43,335 nucleotides of DNA from Bifidobacterium breve (GTDB lineage: Bacteria > Actinomycetota > Actinomycetes > Nanopelagicales > Nanopelagicaceae), in assembly GCA_945863115.1 (NCBI GenBank), contig CAMAYZ010000010.1, forward strand, positions 1 through 43,335, in the 5' to 3' direction. Made by a program: the position numbers and the translations under genes. The notes under the pieces were generated by a model. It saw only the letters and a program-made list of their open reading frames with translations. It was not told where the DNA came from and did not search any database. Shown here one piece after another: positions 1-8,554 of this stretch (its first letter is position 1; each line of letters begins with the position of its first letter).

Positions 1-15
1 CTATGAAATGTATAG

Positions 16-378
<363 letters not shown>

Positions 379-396
379 GTAATAAAAAGTAATAAG

Positions 397-411
397 TAGA
401 GTACCTCCGTG
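397..411 (+). promoter_or_regulatory. Leaderless-type -10 of glnD
   Basis: TAGAGT (397-402), then 6 nt, then GTG 409. The 6 nt (ACCTCC) are the opposite of an SD. The hexamer sits in the glnB-glnD gap, so glnD may be transcribed on its own. Confidence 0.55.
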
Positions 412-2673
412 GGAACCCGTGAGCGTCGAGATCGATCCAATGAGATTGATAAGGCGCTCCGGGTTTCGTTTTTAACTTGCGCAAGTCAGTATCTTTCGAA
501 GCCCGAACTTGTTTCACTAACAGCAGTTGGAGGATATGGACGAGGTGAGCTATCTCCAGCATCTGATTTAGATTTATTAATTCTGCACAATGGCAGCGAA
601 AAGCCTCAAGTTATTCAGGATTTTGTTAATGCATTTCTATATCCACTCTGGGATCAAGGCCGAGCAATTGATCATGCAGTCCGAACCCGAAGCGAAACTC
701 GTGAGATTGCAAATGAAGATGTCAGAGTTGCGCTTGGCTTATTGGATTTGCGTCACATCGCAGGTGAATCCGAACTTTCTAATCAGGTTGCATCTGATGC
801 GCTAGAAAATTGGCGAAAGAGCAGAGAGAAATACCTGCGAGCGTTGCGAAAGTCTATTCATGAACGTGAAAACCGATCTGGCGAACTAGCATTTTTATTA
901 GAGCCAGATTTGAAAGAAGCACGTGGGGGTCTTCGAGATATCAATGCGCTCCGTGCAATTGAAATGTCGGGCGCGGTGCCAGTTTCACTCGCCCGTGTTG
1001 CTGAATCTGAAGCGCTACTTTCAAATGTCAGGGATGCATTACATGGCGAGAATTTGAAAGCTCGTGATCAATTACTGCTAACCGAGCAGGACCGTGTCGC
1101 TTCAAAAATGAATTATTCAAATGCAGATGCCCTGATGCTAGATGTAGCCAAGGCAGCCCGCGCAGTTGATTATTTAATGGATTCAACTTGGCATCGAATA
1201 GATTCAAACAATGGACAGAGTTGGCTTCGTCGCAGAAAAAATCAGAAGATTGATCAAGGATTAGTAATTCAAAATTCGGAAGTAACAATTGAAGATGGAT
1301 ATGACATATCGACCGATTCGGCAATTGGCCTTCGAGCCGCAGCCGCTGCGGCCCAGCGCGGGTTGCCACTTTCGATTGATGCCTGCGTTCTCTTGTCAGA
1401 GAAATTTAAATCTCTTCCTAATCCATGGCCGAAACCAGTTTTGAATGATCTGATTTCACTTATCGGTGCTGGCAGATCAATGATTAGAGTTTTTGAAGCG
1501 TTGGATCAAGATGGTCTTATTGAAAAATGGATTCCAGAGTGGTTCCATGTCAGGTTCCTGCCACAACGAAATGTTTTGCACCGTCATACGGTTGATAGAC
1601 ATATGCTGGAAACTGCAGTGCACGCTGCGGCACTTATTAGAACTGTGACTAGGCCCGATCTGTTACTGGTGTCCGCTCTCTTTCATGACATTGGCAAAGG
1701 GTTCCCCGACAAGGATCATTCAGAATATGGTGAAGAATTAATCAAGCCACTGGCTAAGCGATTGGGTTTTGATGATAAAGATTGTGAAACTATCGCGATA
1801 TTAGTCCGCGAACATTTGCTTTTATCAGCGGTTGCAACTCGCCGAGATCTAGAAGATCCGGCAACTATAGGTTTTGTAATTGAAAAAATTAAAGATCCAG
1901 AATCGCTCCAACTCCTACATGCACTGAGCATTTCCGATGGTGAAGCCACTGGCAAGAGCGCTTGGAGTGATTGGAAGGCAGAACTAGTTTCAACCTTGGT
2001 AGCGAAATGCCTTGCTGCAATGGCAGGAATCAAGCCGGTCTCCCAACCAGATTTGATTCCAACCGGAGAAATTATCGACGACATTGCAATTAGATTTATT
2101 GGAAATCAAGAAACCACTGAAAACATTGAGATTGAGATAATTGCAAAGGATCAAACTGGATTACTTTCAGCAGTTGCAGGTTTGATGACAATATCCAGAT
2201 TCAATGTTCGCTCAGCAAAGACTCGCACTACAAATGACATTGCTGTAATGCGTTGGATAGTTGAACTAGATGCGAATGCTCAACTGCCGACTGCTGAAAA
2301 ACTTACCGAACAGTTGAAGAAGGCGCTCTCTGGCGAACTTAATCTCGGGCGAAAGATTGAAGAACGTATTGCGAATTATCGTAAGTATCCCGGTATTCCA
2401 ACGCCGGCTCCATTAGTTTTTGCTGCAAATGACCTCGCTACAAATGCCACAATAATTGAAGTTCGAATGCACGATCGACCAGGAATCTTGTTTAATGTGA
2501 CGCGAGCTATCTCAAGATTTGGTGTAGATATTAAGTCAGCGATCGTTTCAACCCTGGGAGCTGAAGCGTTCGACACCCTCTATGTGACAGATTTGGAAGG
2601 CCAACCTCTAACCGGTGAACGTGCGCAATTATTGGCGACAAAAGTTGAGAATATTTTAATCACACACCTTTAA
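409..2673 (+). CDS. glnD: [PII] nucleotidylyltransferase / bifunctional GlnD
   Basis: Modifies and demodifies the T-loop tyrosine of PII. Domains in order: nucleotidyltransferase with GGYGRGELSPASDLDLL at residues 41-57 (metal ligands D53 and D55); the GlnD helical linker; an HD hydrolase domain with LFHDIGKGF around 424-432 (H426, D427); and two C-terminal ACT domains (about 574-650 and 682-754) that would sense glutamine. At 754 aa it is shorter than the enterobacterial protein of nearly 900 aa, mainly at the N-terminus, which fits the GTG start at 409. Partner glnB lies directly upstream and ffh starts 17 bp downstream. Confidence 0.95.
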   Translation: MGTRERRDRSNEIDKALRVSFLTCASQYLSKPELVSLTAVGGYGRGELSPASDLDLLILHNGSEKPQVIQDFVNAFLYPLWDQGRAIDHAVRTRSETREIANEDVRVALGLLDLRHIAGESELSNQVASDALENWRKSREKYLRALRKSIHERENRSGELAFLLEPDLKEARGGLRDINALRAIEMSGAVPVSLARVAESEALLSNVRDALHGENLKARDQLLLTEQDRVASKMNYSNADALMLDVAKAARAVDYLMDSTWHRIDSNNGQSWLRRRKNQKIDQGLVIQNSEVTIEDGYDISTDSAIGLRAAAAAAQRGLPLSIDACVLLSEKFKSLPNPWPKPVLNDLISLIGAGRSMIRVFEALDQDGLIEKWIPEWFHVRFLPQRNVLHRHTVDRHMLETAVHAAALIRTVTRPDLLLVSALFHDIGKGFPDKDHSEYGEELIKPLAKRLGFDDKDCETIAILVREHLLLSAVATRRDLEDPATIGFVIEKIKDPESLQLLHALSISDGEATGKSAWSDWKAELVSTLVAKCLAAMAGIKPVSQPDLIPTGEIIDDIAIRFIGNQETTENIEIEIIAKDQTGLLSAVAGLMTISRFNVRSAKTRTTNDIAVMRWIVELDANAQLPTAEKLTEQLKKALSGELNLGRKIEERIANYRKYPGIPTPAPLVFAANDLATNATIIEVRMHDRPGILFNVTRAISRFGVDIKSAIVSTLGAEAFDTLYVTDLEGQPLTGERAQLLATKVENILITHL

Positions 2674-2677
2674 CTAG

Positions 2678-2692
2678 TAACCTCCACCCATG
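2678..2692 (+). promoter_or_regulatory. Leaderless-type -10 of ffh
   Basis: TAACCT (2678-2683), 6 nt, ATG 2690. The hexamer starts 5 bp after the glnD stop codon. No SD is present. Confidence 0.55.
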
Positions 2693-4132
2693 TTCGAATC
2701 CTTATCCGCAAAGTTCCAAGGAGCATTTAGCTCACTCCGGAGCAAGGGGCGGTTAAAACCTAGCGATATCGATGAGATAACTTCAGAGATTCGAAGCGCA
2801 CTTCTGGATTCGGATGTTGCATTAAGCGTTGTTGACTTCTTTATCGAAGAATTAAAGGTTCGAACTAATGAAGTTTTAGCAGATTTAAATAAGTCCACTA
2901 ACCCCGCAAATGCGGTATTCGAAATAGTTAATTCTTTGCTAGTAGAAATTCTCGGCGGAAGTGCAAGAAGAATTCGGTATGCAAAGAAACCTCCGACAGT
3001 CATTCTTCTTACAGGTTTGCAAGGCGCCGGTAAAACTTCTTTAGCTGGCAAACTAGCTAATTACTTAAAAGCACAGGGCAATACACCGTTATTGATTGCT
3101 TCAGATTTACAGAGACCAAATGCGGTAACCCAACTTCAAGTAGTTGGCGAAAGCATTGGCGTTCCGGTGTTTGCACCAGAACCTGGCAATGGCGTCGGTG
3201 ATCCCGTAAAAGTTGCCAAAGCTGGTCTGAAGTTTGCTGAAGATAAATTACATAACATCGTAATTGTTGATACCGCAGGCCGATTAGGTCTTGATGCTCA
3301 ACTCATGGAGCAAGCAAAGCAGATTAGAGATGCGGTTTCACCTGATGAAGTTCTCTACGTTGTTGATGCGATGGTGGGACAGGATGCAGTTCGCACAGCG
3401 CAAGCATTCCAAGATGGCGTTGGCTTTGATGCAATTGTTCTAACTAAATTAGACGGTGATGCTCGAGGTGGCGCCGCGCTTTCGATTACCCAAGTAACTG
3501 GCAAGCCAATTATGTTCGCAGCCACCGGTGAGAAAGTAACTGATTTTGATTTGTTTTATCCAGATCGCATGGCCTCTCGAATTCTTGGACTTGGAGATAT
3601 TCAAACTCTTGCCGAACAAGCTAAAGGTGCATTTGATAGTGACACCGCGGCAAAACTGGAGAGCAAGTTCGCTAGTGGTGAAGACTTCACGTTAGATGAT
3701 TTCCTTGCGCAATTAGAAGCCATGAAAAAAATGGGTTCGATGACAAAATTGTTGGGCATGATGCCGGGCGCAAATTCTGGTGCTATGAAGAAGCAGTTAG
3801 AACAATTTGATGAGGGCGAACTTGTAAAGACGCAATCGATTGTGCAATCAATGACACCGCTAGAGCGAAATGATCCAAAAGTTTTAAATGGTTCTAGGCG
3901 TATGCGAATTGCAAATGGTTCTGGTCGCCAAGTTTCTGATGTGAACTCACTCGTCGAAAGATTTAGCCAAGCCCAGAAAGTGATGAAGCAGATGCGCACT
4001 GGTAAGGGTGGAATGCAGTTACCGCCCGGCATGGCGATGCCTCCTGGTATGCCAAAACAACCAGCCCCCAAAGTTGTAAATAAGAAGAAATCTCGCTCAG
4101 GAAATCCAGCAAAGCGGGCGATTGAGAGCTGA
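2690..4132 (+). CDS. ffh: Signal recognition particle protein Ffh (SRP54)
   Basis: GTPase that binds SRP RNA and signal sequences of nascent membrane and secreted proteins and delivers them to FtsY. An N-terminal four-helix domain is followed by the G domain: P-loop GLQGAGKTS, DLQRPNA, DTAGRL, TKLDGDARGG. The methionine-rich M domain follows, with the RNA-binding RRMRIANGSGR near residue 406 and a flexible Met/Pro tail (QLPPGMAMPPGMPK). Length 480 aa is normal. One small oddity is GKTS followed by Leu where GKTT is usual. ftsY and the SRP RNA are not in this window. Confidence 0.97.
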   Translation: MFESLSAKFQGAFSSLRSKGRLKPSDIDEITSEIRSALLDSDVALSVVDFFIEELKVRTNEVLADLNKSTNPANAVFEIVNSLLVEILGGSARRIRYAKKPPTVILLTGLQGAGKTSLAGKLANYLKAQGNTPLLIASDLQRPNAVTQLQVVGESIGVPVFAPEPGNGVGDPVKVAKAGLKFAEDKLHNIVIVDTAGRLGLDAQLMEQAKQIRDAVSPDEVLYVVDAMVGQDAVRTAQAFQDGVGFDAIVLTKLDGDARGGAALSITQVTGKPIMFAATGEKVTDFDLFYPDRMASRILGLGDIQTLAEQAKGAFDSDTAAKLESKFASGEDFTLDDFLAQLEAMKKMGSMTKLLGMMPGANSGAMKKQLEQFDEGELVKTQSIVQSMTPLERNDPKVLNGSRRMRIANGSGRQVSDVNSLVERFSQAQKVMKQMRTGKGGMQLPPGMAMPPGMPKQPAPKVVNKKKSRSGNPAKRAIES

Positions 4133-4150
4133 GAGAGCTGAATTTGGGTA

Positions 4151-6115
4151 ATGCGCGTGGGGCTGACAAGTTTTATTCACCCAAAATCATCTTGTTTTCC
4201 AGTTTATGCCCTGATTGACTTGAGTGTGAATTTGATTATTAGAAAGTCAAGGCTGATTGCTATGGCCTTTTGCCTATTAGTCTCACTATTGCCGATGCAA
4301 CCTAGCGCAGTTGCACTTCCAAATTCACAGCCCGTAGGTGCAAGTGGTAAAGCAAGCAGGGTTGTACCAATTTTCAATAGTGCAAATTCACAGCAACCTG
4401 TAATGACTGGCTACCTATACTCCTCCAGAATAGTTTTTGCTATAGACCCAGCATCTGGGTCTAAGGATTTTTACGTCGGGCTTCCGAAGTCTTTAGCTTC
4501 AACTACTGGCGGTCGTGTAAAAGTGGCAGAGGTGTTTACATCTCAAAGTAATCCAGTCAATATTAGTAATTTTTCACTTGCTCTTAATCGTTTTGCCGTT
4601 TTTGTCTTAGAAAAAGATCTAATTGCTGCTACTCCAGCAGAATTGTTGACTCCAGAAATGGATATCGGTAGCAAAGGTGATTTTCCTGGAGTCACTACAG
4701 CTTATAGTTATGGTGAATATCAAAATCGTACTTCTCCTGGTTCTCAAAAACCATGTGAAGGAGGACCGTGCAGTAAAGATGTAAGAAGCCTGCAATTGAA
4801 AATTCTTGCATTAAAGGGAAAACCACCCGTGTCAGTAATGCCAAACTTTCGAGATCAATTTATAGGCCAAATTATTTTAGAAAATTCGGTTGATCGAACA
4901 GCGGGAATTGCCTGTTATGGCGATGGGGGTGCCCCTGTCGTGGCTAGTTATCGAAACCGAGAATTGTATATGGGTGCAATCGCAGATCAGTTCTATGTAA
5001 AAGCTTGTGGGGCATTTCCGCAGGCAACGTATGATAAAGATGGCAAAATGAGTGACTTTGGGTATGACACAGATATAGCAATTAACTTTATTTCTCCGGT
5101 CTACAAGCACACTGATCTGATTGATAAAGCTAAGAAGTATGCCAAGACATTAGCAACGCCAATTACAACTCCTTCAACAAAAACAGCAACGCCAAGTACA
5201 ACTCCTTCAACAAAAACAGCAAAAACAGAAACTGAAATTGAAGATTGTTGGGCCTTCCGGGAAGCAAGAGAACACTTTAATAACACAAGAGATGTGGGAG
5301 TTGTAACGGCAAGATTTCAGACCAAGCCTAATGAAACTGGCTATAAATTTTATGTGGGGGTATTAACACAAAATCCAACTGCATCATGGATAAAGAAACA
5401 TAAGGCTGCAAAATATAAAGTTTGCAGATTGCGAGAAAAAGATGTTACAAGTAAAAATGTAATTGCGTATAAACAGGGCACAGATGTTGGATCTGAAGTG
5501 GTAGGTCAGATTAATGTAAAATGGGCAATAAGTGTAAAACCAGAACAAGATGTGCTTTTGCTTGAAGCATTCACAAATCAAGGCAGCACTTTGGATTTCA
5601 GGATTGTGAGGCAATCATCAACTCCAAGGACATTGGACAAATTACTTTGCGGACCCAATCAATACGTCCCCATTGAAGGCATGTTTAGCGTTTTGGGCAC
5701 GAGCTCCAGTCTCCTCAATACTGTTCTTGGTTATATTCCAGGTGGTGTGATTGTTTCAGCTGTTATTGATGGCTTCTTTGGCACCATTGCTACGATGACC
5801 AATCTGTATATCAACAATAGATGGGAGGCTGCATACGAAGGGGACGGGGTTGTTAAAGCAAATGTAGAGTTTGTCTTAAGTGCAGCAGAAAAAATACCAG
5901 AAACTTTAAAAATACCCGCTAGGACGGGTGATATTACAATGAATGTTGTCGGGGCAAATCTTGTGAAAGGTAGCCGTGCGCAAAAAGGTCTTTTTGTCGC
6001 AGACGTAATTATGACACTTAAGGATGTCCATGATTTGGGTGAGCATGTGGGTGAGTTAGCGTATGGAGTAGATCAAAAAGAGTTCAGCAACGCCTGCAAT
6101 ACGGCGTTTAAGTAA
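4151..6115 (+). CDS. Secreted protein with a degenerate trypsin-like (S1) domain
   Basis: Unrecognised as a named gene. A signal peptide (RKSRLIAMAF, then a hydrophobic core, cleavage near SAVA) is seen at about residues 30-55; with the longest start (4151) it is unusually far in, so the true start may be GTG 4226 or TTG 4232. Residues about 55-330 look like a chymotrypsin-fold domain: CYGDGGAP at 255-262 aligns with the CxGDSGGP loop but has Gly259 where the catalytic Ser belongs, and SSRIVFAID stands where TAAHC would be. Then comes a Thr/Pro/Ser/Lys linker encoded by a 33-bp tandem repeat (about 335-358), and a Cys-containing C-terminal half of about 295 aa with a Gly-rich hydrophobic stretch near 530-560 that I cannot assign. 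It sits between ffh and rpsP, two otherwise conserved genes. An inactive protease used for binding is a reasonable inference. Confidence 0.75.
   Translation: MRVGLTSFIHPKSSCFPVYALIDLSVNLIIRKSRLIAMAFCLLVSLLPMQPSAVALPNSQPVGASGKASRVVPIFNSANSQQPVMTGYLYSSRIVFAIDPASGSKDFYVGLPKSLASTTGGRVKVAEVFTSQSNPVNISNFSLALNRFAVFVLEKDLIAATPAELLTPEMDIGSKGDFPGVTTAYSYGEYQNRTSPGSQKPCEGGPCSKDVRSLQLKILALKGKPPVSVMPNFRDQFIGQIILENSVDRTAGIACYGDGGAPVVASYRNRELYMGAIADQFYVKACGAFPQATYDKDGKMSDFGYDTDIAINFISPVYKHTDLIDKAKKYAKTLATPITTPSTKTATPSTTPSTKTAKTETEIEDCWAFREAREHFNNTRDVGVVTARFQTKPNETGYKFYVGVLTQNPTASWIKKHKAAKYKVCRLREKDVTSKNVIAYKQGTDVGSEVVGQINVKWAISVKPEQDVLLLEAFTNQGSTLDFRIVRQSSTPRTLDKLLCGPNQYVPIEGMFSVLGTSSSLLNTVLGYIPGGVIVSAVIDGFFGTIATMTNLYINNRWEAAYEGDGVVKANVEFVLSAAEKIPETLKIPARTGDITMNVVGANLVKGSRAQKGLFVADVIMTLKDVHDLGEHVGELAYGVDQKEFSNACNTAFK
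5153..5218 (+). repeat. Two 33-bp tandem repeats coding a Thr/Pro/Ser/Lys linker
   Basis: Copies at 5153-5185 and 5186-5218 differ at one base (T5163/G5196). A partial third copy (GCAAAAACA) follows. The unit is a multiple of 3, keeps the frame and encodes TTPSTKTA-type linker between the two halves of the secreted protein. Confidence 0.9.
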
Positions 6116-6497
6116 ATACAAGTCTGAACAGATAAATCTTACGTAATTTTCTGGTCCTTTTAAAAAATTCTATTAACAATGAATCATAATGACAAATAAC
6201 CCTTTGTTAAGTTCTCATTTTAGGTGAAAGCTAGGTGCACGAATGTGGCACGAAATGGGTTTGGTTTAGTTCGCAGCTAACATAGATCATGTTTTCGTGC
6301 GTAAAACTGCGCTGAATCTGGGCGATTTTGAATTCACCCAGCGTGCTGGCAAGATTGGCACCCTGCAAGGGGCCCTCTACCCCCAAGCGATCTTCACCAA
6401 TAGGCGGAAGATATTTTGAAAACAGGTTTTATTTTTTGAACGACGCTCCCACTGTCGTAAGAAAATTAGCACCGCTTAAAACAAGGAGAAAGCCTTC
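6116..6497 (+). other. 382-bp non-coding region with a series of hairpins ahead of rpsP
   Basis: The first ~160 bases are AT-rich. From about 6289 the base use changes and inverted repeats follow one another: 6318-6325/6334-6341 (8 bp, one mismatch), GTGC 6343-6346 / GCAC 6358-6361, GGGG 6369-6372 / CCCC 6380-6383, ATCTTC 6390-6395 / GAAGAT 6407-6412, ACGAC 6440-6444 / GTCGT 6454-6458. A possible -10 (TAACAT) is at 6278-6283. This fits a structured 5' leader of the ribosomal protein operon, perhaps an autoregulatory or attenuation element. I do not recognise it as a known RNA family. It also holds short open frames (6289-6315, and 6297-6419 from GTG). Confidence 0.45.
6483..6488 (+). promoter_or_regulatory. 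Shine-Dalgarno of rpsP
   Basis: AAGGAG lies 9 nt before GTG 6498, fixing the start of rpsP. Confidence 0.8.
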
Positions 6498-7043
6498 GTG
6501 GCCGTAAAAATTAGATTAATGCGTATGGGAAAAATCCGTACACCACATTTTCGTATCGTAGTTTCAGATTCTCGTGCTGCTCGTAACTCACGTGCAATCG
6601 AAGAGATCGGTCGCTATTCACCAGGATCAGAACCTTCACTTATTGAAGTTACATCTGATCGTGCGCAATATTGGCTATCTGTTGGTGCACAACCAACTGA
6701 AGCAGTTGCAGCACTTCTAAAAATTACAGGTGACTGGCAAAAATTTAAGGGTCTTCCTGGAACTGAAGGAACACTTAAGACAATTGCTGAAAAGCCACAC
6801 AAGAGAATTGCTTATGAAGCAGCCGTCAAGGATGCAATGAATGAGCCAGCAGATGGTGCAACAACAATGAAGAAGAAGGCTGCAGAGAAGTTAGCTGCTA
6901 AAGCAGCGCCTGTCGAAGCCGTAGCAGATGTCCAATCTGAAACTCCAGTTGCGGAAGCAGAAACTGCTCCTGAAGCTCCAGTTGCAGAAGCAGAAGCTCC
7001 AGCTCCTGAAGCACAAGCCACTCCAGAAGCGGCAGCTGAATAA
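6498..7043 (+). CDS. rpsP: 30S ribosomal protein S16
   Basis: Small-subunit ribosomal protein that helps assemble the 16S rRNA 5' domain. The conserved core fills residues 1-85 ([42 protein letters not shown]). A basic segment follows and then, from about residue 113, a low-complexity tail rich in Ala, Glu and Pro. At 181 aa the protein is about twice the E. coli length; such tails are common in actinobacterial S16. It is first gene of a tightly packed operon with khpA, rimM and trmD. Confidence 0.97.
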   Translation: MAVKIRLMRMGKIRTPHFRIVVSDSRAARNSRAIEEIGRYSPGSEPSLIEVTSDRAQYWLSVGAQPTEAVAALLKITGDWQKFKGLPGTEGTLKTIAEKPHKRIAYEAAVKDAMNEPADGATTMKKKAAEKLAAKAAPVEAVADVQSETPVAEAETAPEAPVAEAEAPAPEAQATPEAAAE

Positions 7044-7045
7044 CA

Positions 7046-7285
7046 ATGATTGACGAAGCACTAGAACATTTAGTTAAGGGGATTGTAGATAATCCTGATG
7101 ATGTTGTTATTACAACAAAAGATCATCGTCGTGGGACAACACTAGAAGTTCGAGTTAATCCAGATGACATTGGCAAAGTGATTGGCCGTAATGGTCGCAC
7201 TGCGCGCGCACTTAGAACTGTGGTCAGTGCAATTGCTGGTCGCTCAGTTCGAGTAGATCTCATCGAGGCAGACGAGGCTCGCTAA
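7046..7285 (+). CDS. khpA: KH-domain RNA-binding protein KhpA
   Basis: Small RNA-binding protein consisting of a single KH domain. The GxxG loop is GRNG in IGKVIGRNGRTARALR (about residues 49-64). Length 79 aa is normal. It starts 3 bp after the rpsP stop and ends 3 bp before rimM. The rpsP-khpA-rimM-trmD order is the standard actinobacterial one. In other Gram-positives KhpA pairs with KhpB; no KhpB is seen here. Confidence 0.93.
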   Translation: MIDEALEHLVKGIVDNPDDVVITTKDHRRGTTLEVRVNPDDIGKVIGRNGRTARALRTVVSAIAGRSVRVDLIEADEAR

Positions 7286-7287
7286 TA

Positions 7288-7791
7288 GTGCAACTTGTCG
7301 TTGCCAGAATTGGTCGCGCACATGGAGTACTTGGTGAGGCGACAATAGAAGTTCGCACTGATCAACCAGAAGATCGTTTTTATATTGGCTCTGTCTTAGC
7401 GACAGAGCCAAATACATTTGGCCCGCTAACAATTACCTCAGTTCGTGATCACAATGGAACTTTGCTTCTTGGCTTCAAAGGAATTAACGATCGAAATCAG
7501 GTTGAAGAGCTTCGAAATGTTTTGTTATTGGCGGACGTCGATATTGAAGCCGATTCGACCGAAGATGATTTTCATGTCCAACAACTCTTACAGTGCCAGG
7601 TCAGCACCCAAGATGGGCTCGAATTAGGACCGGTGACTGATGTGATAAATCTTCCAGGCCAAGATGTTTTAGCTGTTGACTACAACGGCCGTGAAGTTCT
7701 AATTCCTTTTGTGAAAGCTATTGTTCCAATCGTTGATGTTAAGAACCGAAAAATCACAGTCGTGCCACCGGCAGGATTATTAGATGAGTAA
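7288..7791 (+). CDS. rimM: Ribosome maturation factor RimM
   Basis: Assembly factor for the 30S head, known to bind S19. The N-terminal RimM barrel has [17 protein letters not shown] at residues 5-21; the C-terminal PRC-barrel-like domain includes [16 protein letters not shown] and ends with [10 protein letters not shown], a typical RimM ending. 167 aa, GTG start. It overlaps trmD by 8 bp, so translation of the two is probably coupled. Confidence 0.95.
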   Translation: MQLVVARIGRAHGVLGEATIEVRTDQPEDRFYIGSVLATEPNTFGPLTITSVRDHNGTLLLGFKGINDRNQVEELRNVLLLADVDIEADSTEDDFHVQQLLQCQVSTQDGLELGPVTDVINLPGQDVLAVDYNGREVLIPFVKAIVPIVDVKNRKITVVPPAGLLDE

Positions 7792-8500
7792 TGTAAATCG
7801 ATTCGATGTAATCACAATATTTCCAGAATATCTGGCTCCACTAAATCTCTCGTTGATTGGCAAGGCTCATAGCTCAGGTTTAATTGAAATTGGGATTCAC
7901 GATCTTCGCGCCCAAACAACTGATGTTCATGGGTCAGTTGATGACACACCTTATGGCGGTGGCGCAGGAATGGTTATGTCGCCTGAACCTTGGGGCAAAG
8001 CAATTGATGCAGTGGCAGAACTCGCACCGGATGAGATTCATGAGCTAATTGTTTTAACACCTGCTGGCGAAAAACTAACCCAAGATTTGGCACAAACCCT
8101 CACGAAATCTAAGCATTTAATTTTTGCTTGCGGTCGCTACGAGGGCATTGATGTTCGAGTTAGTGACTACTACGCAACCGCGAAGAACTTTAAAGTTCGC
8201 GAAGTTTCTATAGGCGATTATGTTTTAGGTGGTGGTGAAGTAGCGACTCTGGTGATTATGGAGGCGATAATTCGTCTGCTCCCTGGAGTAATTGGAAATA
8301 GCGCTTCGCTTGATGAAGAGTCACATACTTTGACCAAAGATGGAGACACCTTGGTTGAATATCCAAATTACACAAAACCAAAAGAGTGGCGTGGATTAGA
8401 AGTTCCAGAGATCTTGCTCTCAGGAAATCATGGGGAGATTGCCAAGTGGCGGTTAGAGCAGGCACTTATTCGCACTAATCTGCGCAAAGAATCACCCTAA
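7784..8500 (+). CDS. trmD: tRNA (guanine-37-N1) methyltransferase
   Basis: Methylates G37 next to the anticodon of several tRNAs using SAM and prevents frameshifting. SPOUT-fold signatures: [11 protein letters not shown] at the N-terminus, [13 protein letters not shown] near residue 53, and the trefoil-knot SAM site [14 protein letters not shown] followed by [13 protein letters not shown]. Length 238 aa is typical. Last gene of the rpsP operon here: rplS, which usually follows trmD, is not present downstream. Confidence 0.96.
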   Translation: MSNVNRFDVITIFPEYLAPLNLSLIGKAHSSGLIEIGIHDLRAQTTDVHGSVDDTPYGGGAGMVMSPEPWGKAIDAVAELAPDEIHELIVLTPAGEKLTQDLAQTLTKSKHLIFACGRYEGIDVRVSDYYATAKNFKVREVSIGDYVLGGGEVATLVIMEAIIRLLPGVIGNSASLDEESHTLTKDGDTLVEYPNYTKPKEWRGLEVPEILLSGNHGEIAKWRLEQALIRTNLRKESP

Positions 8501-8539
8501 TTAATTCATTTTAACTCGCGAGTAGCTTGAATCTTGCGC

Positions 8540-8554
8540 TAAGTTCCGCCAATG
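8540..8554 (+). promoter_or_regulatory. Leaderless-type -10 of the desaturase gene
   Basis: TAAGTT (8540-8545), 6 nt (CCGCCA), ATG 8552. The hexamer lies about 40 bp beyond the trmD stop, separating this gene from the ribosomal operon. Confidence 0.55.

Noticed and set aside
3601-4071. 156-aa frame antisense to ffh
   Set aside because: Overlaps the conserved M domain of Ffh and has no recognisable motifs.
4151-6115. Secreted pseudo-protease gene as a recent horizontal transfer
   Set aside because: Base use looks only slightly richer in AT than the neighbours, and no repeats, integrase or tRNA flank it.
6116-6200. Rho-independent terminator after the secreted-protein gene
   Set aside because: T-runs are present but no stable stem precedes them.
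6289-6480. Hairpin region as a tRNA, SRP RNA or tmRNA gene
   Set aside because: No T-arm consensus, no SRP Alu/GGAA tetraloop signature and no tmRNA ends were found.
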